From positions 32,433,035 to 32,497,034 of the forward strand of contig JASEVX010000013.1 of the NCBI GenBank assembly GCA_031761405.1: DNA of 64,000 nt, read 5' to 3'. The notes beneath the pieces were generated by a model. It was not told the origin of the DNA, searched no databases, and saw nothing but the letters and a program-made list of their open reading frames with translations. Each line of letters begins with the position of its first letter. Positions within the stretch are counted from its first letter, which is position 1. A program made the position numbers and the translations under genes. The DNA is from Serripes groenlandicus (lineage: Eukaryota; Mollusca; Bivalvia; Cardiida; Cardiidae). Shown in pieces: positions 57,735 through 64,000 of the stretch.

Positions 57735-59340
57735 CGGGATATACGGGTTCGATACTCTGTCGAGTGAAATCATAACCAACTTAGTGGCTTCCCTCCTAAC
57801 ATTCGAGATACGGGTTCGATACCCTGTCGAGTAAAATCATAACTAACTTAGTGGCTTCCCTCCTAACATTCGAGATACGGGTTCGATACTCTGTCGAGTA
57901 AAATCATAACCAACTTAGTGGCTTTCCACCTAAAATTCGAGATACGGGTTCGATATACTCAGTCGAGTAAAATCTTAAGCACCTTAGTGGCTTCCCTCCT
58001 TTTAATCGAGATACGGGTTCGATACCCTGTCGAGTAAATTCGTAACCAACTTAGAGGCTTGTCTCCTTACATTCGAGAGACGGGTTAAATTCCCTATCGA
58101 GTATAATCGTAACCAACTTAGAGTCTTCTTTCTTACATTCGAGTTCGGGTTCGATTCCTTGTCGAGTAACATAGTAACCAACTTAGAGATTACCGCCTTA
58201 CATTCGAGATACGGGTTCGATTCCTTGTAGAGTAAAATCGTAACCAACTTAAAGATTACCTCCTTACATTCGAGATACGGGTTCGATTCCTTGTAGAGTA
58301 AAATCGTAACCAACTTAAACATAACCTCCTTACATTCGAGATACGGGTTCGATTCCTTGTAGAGTAAAATCGTAACCGACTTAGAGAGATTACCTCCTTA
58401 CATTCGATATACGGGTTCGATTCCCATCGAGTAAAATCATGACCAATTTAGAGATTACCTCTTATTTTCGAGATACGGGTTCGATTCCTTGTCGAGTAAC
58501 ATCGTAACTAACGTAGAGTCTTTTTCCTTACATTCGAGATACCGGTTCCATTCCTTGTAGAGTAACATCGTAACCAACTTAGGGATAACATCCTTACATT
58601 CGAGATACGGGTTCGATTCCTTGTAGAGTAACATCGTAACCAACTTAGAGAGATTACCTCCTTACATTCGAGATACGGGTTCGATTCCTTGTCGATTAAA
58701 ATCATGACAAATTTAGAGATTACCTCTTATTTTCGAGATACGGGATCGATTCCTTGTTGAGTAACATCGTAACTAACGTAGAGTCTTTTTCCTTACATTC
58801 GAGATACCGGTTCCATTCCTTGTTGAGTAAAATCATGACCAATTTAGAGATTACCGCCTTACATTCAAGATACGGGTTCGATTCCTTGTCGAATAACATC
58901 GTACCCAACTTAGAGATTACCTTCTACATTCGAGATACGGTTCGATTCCTTGTCGAGTAAAATCATGACCAATTTAGATATTACATCCTTACATTCGAGA
59001 TACGGGTTCAATTCCTTGTCGAGTAAAATCGTAACCGACTTAGAGATTACCTCCTTACATTCGAGATACGGGTTCGATTCCTTGTCGAGTAAAATCGTAA
59101 CCAACTTAGAGGCGTCCTCCTTACATACGAGATACGTATTCGATACCTTGTAGATTAAAAGCGTAACTAACTTAGAGGCGTCCTCCTTACATACGAGATA
59201 CGGATTCGATACCTTGTCGAGTAAAATCTGCCTTAGATACGAGATACGTTTTCGTAAAAGACTAAGTGCCTCCCCTCCTTGCATACGAGATTCCAGGCAA
59301 AGTAAATTCGTAGTCAACTTATTGGCTTCCCTCCGTGGCG
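57735..59340 (+). repeat. Array of about 24 units (~67 bp), each with a tRNA B-box-like motif
   Basis: Units read GAGATACGGGTTCGATTCCT, TGTCGAGTAAAATCGTAACC, AACTTAGAGATTACCTCCTT and ACATTC. At least 11 units contain an exact GGTTCGATTCC, which satisfies the pol III B-box consensus GGTTCGANTCC. The first ones carry GGTTCGATACC or -ACT, and the last few are degraded. Each unit also has an AACTTAGTGG or AACTTAGAGG stretch about 30 bp before the B box, a weak A-box resemblance. The array ends near 59335, and a SINE tail (CTGTTGAAAGCAGCG then TTAA) follows at 59393-59413. Confidence 0.88.
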
Positions 59341-59409
59341 CCAAGGAGCGAAAACCTCATAGTCCCACTTTTAAGTCCGTATATAAATAAACTCCTGTTG
59401 AAAGCAGCG

Positions 59410-59584
59410 TTAACCCTTTAGCACATAAAGGTGCTTTCTGACGCCTCTACAGCAAACGACTTGTGAACTTTTTTATTCAGTAAACGTTATTAAATATTCA
59501 TTTTTTCATTTATAAATTCGATATGTTGACTTAATGTTTTCAAAATCGTCTGCTGCATATTTGCTGTATGTAGTAAAAGGTTAA
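59410..59584. mobile_element. TTAA MITE, copy I, inserted in a repeat unit
   Basis: TTAACCCTTTAGCACATAAA at the left and TGTATGTAGTAAAAGGTTAA at the right, with a TTAA duplication. Arms include TTTCTGACGCCTCTACAGCA and TTTTCAAAATCGTCTGCTGC. Length 175 bp. The flanks match uninterrupted repeats at 59694 and 59807. Confidence 0.85.
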
Positions 59585-59875
59585 ATCGCGGATATACAAT
59601 GCGAACAAGGAATACAGAGATAATAGTGTCACTATAATTTAATAAAGGTGAACATAAATATTGAAATGAATGACATATCACGATAACGCAGCGTTAAACC
59701 TCGGATGTACATTGCGAGTAATGAATACAGGTATAATAGTCTCAATAAAACTGTATAAGGGTGTAAATAAATATTTAAAAGATTGACATATCACGATAAA
59801 GTAGCGTTAAACCTCGGATGTACTTTGCGAAGAAGGTATACACGTATGATAGTCTCCCTTTAACTTTAAAGTAAA
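59581..59875 (+). repeat. 113-bp tandem repeat with empty MITE target sites
   Basis: GCGTTAAACCTCGGATGTAC at 59691 and 59804, and the half after the MITE at 59581 (TTAAATCGCGGATATACAAT), are spaced exactly 113 bp. Units carry a GATAATAGTGTCACTATAAT-like stretch and GACATATCACGATAA. Confidence 0.8.
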
Positions 59876-60465
59876 ATAAAATTTCCAATTTTAAGAAAAT
59901 AAGTGTTATTTTTGTATTTGGGGCATTAAAATATGATAACTGACATATTACATACCCCTATAATCGGTGAGATTTTCTTGTTTTCGGTACTTTTTCCATC
60001 GCAAATTCTACTCTGTGACTAACAGGGTAAGTTTTTAAATAGCTTTCGATGCTTTTATCTCATTCATTACGTGACTTGAAGAGTCGTCACGTGAATTGAA
60101 GAGTCGTCACATGACCGATAAGCTCCGAGTAAACAAAGCCGAGATTACAATGATTTGAACATTTTTCACAATATTGGGTTCTTTTTCATACATTATGCAT
60201 GATTTAAACGATAATTGGGCCAAAATACTTACCTCTTCCATATTCGACGCTGATGAATTCGCCATTTTGTGTTTACGTTTATTTCACTGATCACGTGATC
60301 CTTGCAAGGTGCCCGTCTGAAGGATTCCGTGGTATTTTTAAATAGGAAACCCCTTCATTGGGAAAATTTAAAACGATTCAAGTTCACTTTATTGTGAAAA
60401 ACGATACATTTTCGACTTTGATTTTACTTGGATAACATAAATAATAACATTTAGGGCGAATTCGA
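59876..60465. other. No gene seen
   Basis: A short repeated GTGACTTGAAGAGTCGTCAC and GTGAATTGAAGAGTCGTCAC pair sits at about 60070-60110. Nothing else is recognisable. Confidence 0.4.
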
Positions 60466-60469
60466 TTAC

Positions 60470-61245
60470 TTTTTTTGAGGCCACACTTTTACTTTGAGCA
60501 AGTTGAAAAATTGTCAGAATGTTGCCTTGATGATATTTAGGTCAAGTTCGAATATGGGTTATATTGGGTCAGAAACTAGGTCACTAGGCCAAATTGAAGG
60601 TAATCTTGTTAACACTGTAGAGGCCACATTTTCAACTTGAGCATGTAGAAATGTTGTCAGAATGTTTGTCTTAACTCTGTAGAAGCCGCATGTTTTGCTT
60701 CAGGAGCTTGAAATTTAGTCAGAATGTTGAACATCTTGTTAACTCTGTAGAAGACTCATTCTTTGCTACAGCAGCTTGACATTTAATGAGAATGTTTATC
60801 TAAATGATATATAAGCCAAGTTTGAATATGGATCATGTAGGGTCAAAAACTAGGTCACTAGGCCAAATTGTAGGAAAATCTTGTTAACACTTTGGATGCC
60901 GCATTTTTTGCTTCAGCAACTTGAATTATATCTAGGTCAAGTTAGAATATGGGTCATATTGGGTCAGAAACAAGGTCAATAAAGGAAATTATTGTTCAAA
61001 CTCCGGAGGCCACATTTTTACTTTGAGCAAGTTGAAAATTTGTCAGAATGTTGTCTTGATGATATCTAGTCCATGTTGGAATATGGGTCATATCAGGTAA
61101 AAAAAATATAGATCACTAGGCCAAATGAAGGAACATCTTGTTAACATTGTGGAGGTTGCATTCAGAATATTTGTCTTGATGTGTTTTGCATTGCAGTACA
61201 TTTTATAATTAAGGTGAGCGATCCAGGGCCATCATGGCCCTCTTG
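60470..61245 (+). repeat. Common bivalve dispersed repeat with internal tandem modules and terminal hairpin
   Basis: Modules of roughly 130-150 bp repeat AACTAGGTCACTAGGCCAAA, TTGTTAACACTGTAGAGGCC and TTGTCAGAATGTTGTCTTGA, then a GGTCAAGTTCGAATATGGG-type stretch. The element ends GGTGAGCGATCCAGGGCC then ATCATGGCCCTCTTGTTTT. GGGCCATCATGGCCC is a 7-bp stem with a one-base loop. I recognise this sequence type as very abundant in bivalve genomes; its class is not settled here. Confidence 0.7.
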
Positions 61246-61324
61246 TTTTTTTTCTCCTGTAGGAATAAACTTTTAATTTTACTTACGATATTCAAGTTTG
61301 ACCTTTGTTTAAGTTTTCGATTAT

Positions 61325-61600
61325 TATACCCCCAGATACATAGTATATGAGGGCTATATAGGAGTCACGCTTGTCGGTCGGTCGGTCGGTCGGTTGGTAC
61401 GTTGGTCTGTAGACATTTCTTGTGGACACTATTTCTCAGCAGCCCTCGGTTAGAATTCAATATACTTCACAATAATGATTGATACCAAGCCTAGTTCTGC
61501 ATATTGTCGGTGTAAATGAGTTATGGCCCCTTGAATTTCTCATACATATGTATATTGTCAGGCACCAGCTGGGAGTATTTATCACCTTCAGTGATATTTC
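61325..61600 (+). mobile_element. Second common bivalve repeat, starting ATTATACCCCC, inserted in the duplicated block
   Basis: ATTATACCCCCAGATACATA, GGCTATATAGGAGTCACGCT and a (GGTC)n tract at 61375-61395 start it; AGTATTTATCACCTTCAGTG ends it. The paralogous site at 32270-32285 lacks it, so it entered after the duplication or was lost from the other copy. The 125-residue frame across 61479-61856 spans this insertion and is not a gene. Confidence 0.6.
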
Positions 61601-62102
61601 TAGTATTCCGATATACAAATTTGTCTTAGTCGATGCTAGTTTGTCGTCCCTGAAAGCTATACATGTGTTGTTAAGTTTGTCTAACGGCCAGGATCATTCC
61701 TTTAGGTGTTTCAATGAAGAATCGTATGTAAATCGCGTACTTGTTGATTATTTAAAACCTGATTCTGTCTGTTTTACAGAGATATACAGTATTATGGTGT
61801 GCATGTATATATCTGTCATATATTATAAGAAACAATGTAAAGTTGCATATAATTAAACAGTACCCTACGACCTAACAGTATCATGATAGAGGTAGTTTTA
61901 ATGACTAAAAGGAGCAATTTGAATTATATTTTGTTTTATGATAGAACACAAGCATGGTTAGAAAACATTTTTGATTTGGTGTAAACACGTGTACGCCGTA
62001 ATCATAAACACAAGAGGATAACGGTCGGGATCAGGTTATTATTGGGTAATGAGGTGAACAGGGTTACTTGATTTACACAAAATCTGATTATGTGTACCCT
62101 GC

Positions 62103-62243
62103 TTAAACCCTTCCCACATACAGCAAATTTGTTATAGTCGTTTTTGAAAACATTGTGAGCAATTTCTCCTTTTACCGAAACAAATTTCAAAGGTCATCTG
62201 CTGCAGAGATCTCATAACACGTCTTTATATGGTAAAGGGTTAA
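62103..62243. mobile_element. TTAA MITE, copy J (shared with the paralogous locus)
   Basis: TTAAACCCTTCCCACATACA at the left and TATATGGTAAAGGGTTAA at the right. Arms contain CGTTTTTGAAAACATTGTGA, GCAATTTCTCCTTTTACC and AGGTCATCTGCTGCAGAGAT. It lies 238 bp before the TRIM-like start, the same place as copy K upstream of the gene at 33287. Confidence 0.8.
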
Positions 62244-62459
62244 TCATTTATAGCGACTCATTGATAACAGTTTGGGTTCGTAAAGGGGTTATTATTAAAT
62301 CTAAAGAGTGAAAATGTAGATTTTACACCATTTCTGATCAAGCTATATGATTTATTTTCAAAACGTTTAACGTTACCCTTTTCCTCAAGATTATTGTTGT
62401 CGGTGCCAATGGTCTCTCGTTGTAAACGAACAACTTATGATTTCTTTGATTAATTCATT

Positions 62460-62480
62460 TTTCAGGACAGGTCGACGAAA
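62460..62480 (+). promoter_or_regulatory. Candidate 3' splice site before the TRIM-like start
   Basis: TTAATTCATTTTTCAG followed by GACAGGTCGACGAAAATGG has a good pyrimidine tract and AG, suggesting a 5'-UTR intron whose last exon carries the ATG at 62481. Confidence 0.4.
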
Positions 62481-64000
62481 ATGGCCGAAGCAAATCCAAC
62501 AAACCTGTCTGATGAAGACAACACAAAGATGTGCGACCATTGCTCTTTTCGAGGTATTAACACACAAGCATGGACGTTCTGTCTGGTTTGTTCAGAATAT
62601 TTGTGTGATTCATGTGAAGTAGTCCATCGCAGTTCTAAAGCATCATGTGATCATGAGCTTAAACCGTTCAAAGAGTCACAAAGATTGTCGATCAAACAGA
62701 AGGCATTGATTTCTACAATCATGGTATGCGACATCCACCGCACAGAGACTCTTGCACTTTTCTGTGTCAACCATTCAATAGCCGTATGCAATGTTTGTAA
62801 CACAACGAAACACAGAAAATGTAACACCCAGGACCTGAAGCTAATTTCGAAAGATGCAAATAAAAAGAACGATGTGTTTCAATGTATTGAGAAATTAAAG
62901 ACTTTATTATCAGAGAACAAAGAAATTGAACATTCCAGGGATACAACAATGATAGAGAATCAATCTAGAAAATGTATTCAAGAAGTTAGGAAAATCAAAC
63001 AACAAATCATCGCTTGTGCAGAACGATTGGCAAAGGATATGGAAGAAAAGATATCAAACACTAAAAATCAACTTATTGCTGAGATGGAAAGTGATAAAAA
63101 AGCAGTGATTGACACGAGCGAACAGATGGAACGAATTTTGAGCTCATTTGAATCTCTCGGACAGGAAAGTGATGATGCGGCATTTGTCCTAATGATGAGA
63201 GAGAAAGGAAACATTGAAGATGGGATAGAAATGAAAGACGAAATATTGAAACAGGTAATGCCAGTTACGTTAGAGTTCGAGCAGTCTGACAAACTTGTGA
63301 CCCTAATGTCAGAAATAACCACAATGGGCAGTCTAGAAGTCAAAAAGAAACAGATCATTAAACCTAAGACCGTTGAAAGACGAGAACATCAGTTTTCCTT
63401 CCCTGATATATCCTCTACTACAAAAAAGGTAGCCATTGATACAGGAACACAGAATGTAACAGGGTGTGTTTTTATGCCAGACGGCAAATTAGTCATTTGT
63501 GACTATTACAAAAAATCCGTCAAAGTCTATGCATTGGACTTCAAACTGAAGAACGAACTGAAGACTGGATCCCCTGCCTGGGATGCGGCGGTTGTGTCTA
63601 AGACCGAGGTCATTGTGACTGAACCAGATTCAAACAGTCTTCAATTCTTAACTGTGTCTAATGGAATTGAGAAGGGTCAATCAATTTCTATCGGAATGAA
63701 AGGTTGGGGAATTGACTGTAAAAACGATAAACTATATGTTAGTTGTCATAAGAACAATGGAAACGGAGGAGTGGTAAAGGTGCTGACGATGGATGGTGTT
63801 CCTGCAGCCGTGGGTTGTTGTTTGACTCGTATGATAACTTCATTGTGTGTGGAGCAGGTTCATCTTATATGACCGGTTTACACAACATATACGTGGTAAC
63901 GAATAAGGGTACTAAATATAGTATTCTTCTTACTAAAGATGACGGCATGTACAATCCTCAGTGTTTGGCTTACAGACCCAGCGATAAGACTCTGGTTATC
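62481..64000 (+). pseudogene. TRIM-like protein gene, copy 4, with a 154-bp internal deletion; runs off the window
   Basis: The first 440 codons are intact and closely follow the gene at 33287: MAEANPTNLSDED, first zinc box (CDHCSF, CLVCSEYLCDSCEVVH), second B-box (CDIHRTETLALFCVNH, CNVCNTTKHRKC), coiled coil, then the propeller start (VTGCVFMPDGKLVICD). At about 63800 the reading jumps from LTMDGV to the text of a later blade. Compared with the 33287 copy, 154 bases are missing, which shifts the frame and stops it at 63872. The downstream sequence in another frame reads RGLLFDSYDNFIVCGAGSS and ILLTKDDGMYNPQCLAYRPS, so the propeller continues beyond the window edge. Taken at face value the product is 463 residues and lacks half the propeller. 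It could be a pseudogene or a truncated but still expressed B-box protein. Confidence 0.75.

Larger units (their letters stand above)
61255..62480 (+). repeat. Upstream half of the segmental duplication (second copy)
   Basis: GATATTCAAGTTTGACCTTT at 61289, TGTTTCAATGAAGAATCGTA, TTATAAGAAACAATGTAAAG and GTTTAACGTTACCCTTTTCC follow 32205-33286 in order, apart from the insertion at 61325-61600. Confidence 0.7.

Noticed and set aside
58002..59344. Minus frames with repeated KESNPYLECKEVISKLVT
   Set aside because: Translation of the ~67-bp B-box array; period near 66 keeps frames open.
61479..61856. 125-residue plus frame before the last TRIM-like gene
   Set aside because: It spans the end of an inserted repeat and duplicated non-coding sequence; the paralogous region is not open.
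63795..63812. Intron acceptor (CCTGCAG) explaining the frame jump in the last TRIM-like gene
   Set aside because: The segment missing relative to the paralogue is absent from the genome sequence, so an intron cannot account for it; a deletion can.

Overview
The window looks like AT-rich, repeat-dense nuclear DNA from a bivalve mollusc (inference). The clues are divergent copies of a RING-less, TRIM-like gene (two B-boxes, coiled coil, beta-propeller), an uninterrupted Mab-21/cGAS-like nucleotidyltransferase reading frame, many tRNA-derived SINEs whose tails end in a GTTGAAAGCGGCGTTAA-type motif as in molluscan RUDI-like SINEs, and two dispersed repeats I recognise as common in bivalves. There is no operon structure. 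I see no rRNA, functional tRNA or CRISPR.

Layout. 1-3600: a decayed LINE on the minus strand. 3700-5530: two copies of a ~600 bp dispersed repeat. 6300-7150: a 41-bp minisatellite. 7855-9010: a dead TRIM-like gene. 9296-9810: two tRNA-derived SINEs. 12066-17940: a 5'-truncated, frameshifted Tx1/L1-like LINE with a poly(A) tail, lying inside a ~65-bp tandem repeat. 18160-19010: SINEs within a 57-bp repeat array. 20218-21648: two terminal-inverted-repeat elements. 22625-23200: another 57-bp array. 23258-25483 (minus): the 741-aa Mab-21/cGAS-like gene, the only clearly intact gene. 28640-29470: a ~120-bp array. 30300-35000: a SINE-derived 70/62-bp minisatellite, then a SINE and MITE, then a TRIM-like gene with one frameshift. 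40707-41200: a TRIM-like gene fragment. 44890-45690: a 99-bp array. 47280-49640: microsatellite, SINE and 70-bp minisatellite. 51130-52390: a decayed ORF1/gag-like reading frame. 52676-53600: three short arrays. 54950-57540: the largest 70-bp minisatellite. 57735-59340: an array of tRNA B-box-like units. 59410-61600: MITE, 113-bp repeats and two bivalve repeats. 62481-64000: a TRIM-like gene with an internal deletion that runs off the window.

Three themes tie the window together. First, a short palindromic MITE family with TTAA target duplications and CCCTTTCCCACATA termini (piggyBac-like) occurs at least ten times, and one insertion sits beside empty copies of its own target. Second, several minisatellites appear to be tandem amplifications of SINE modules: the tRNA-like head, the middle or the tail. 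Third, the 30.3-35.0 kb and 55-64 kb blocks look like a segmental duplication carrying minisatellite, MITE and TRIM-like gene, with later insertions in the second block. The TRIM-like and Mab-21/cGAS-like families are both expanded in bivalves and linked there to innate sensing; that role is family knowledge, not something this sequence shows.
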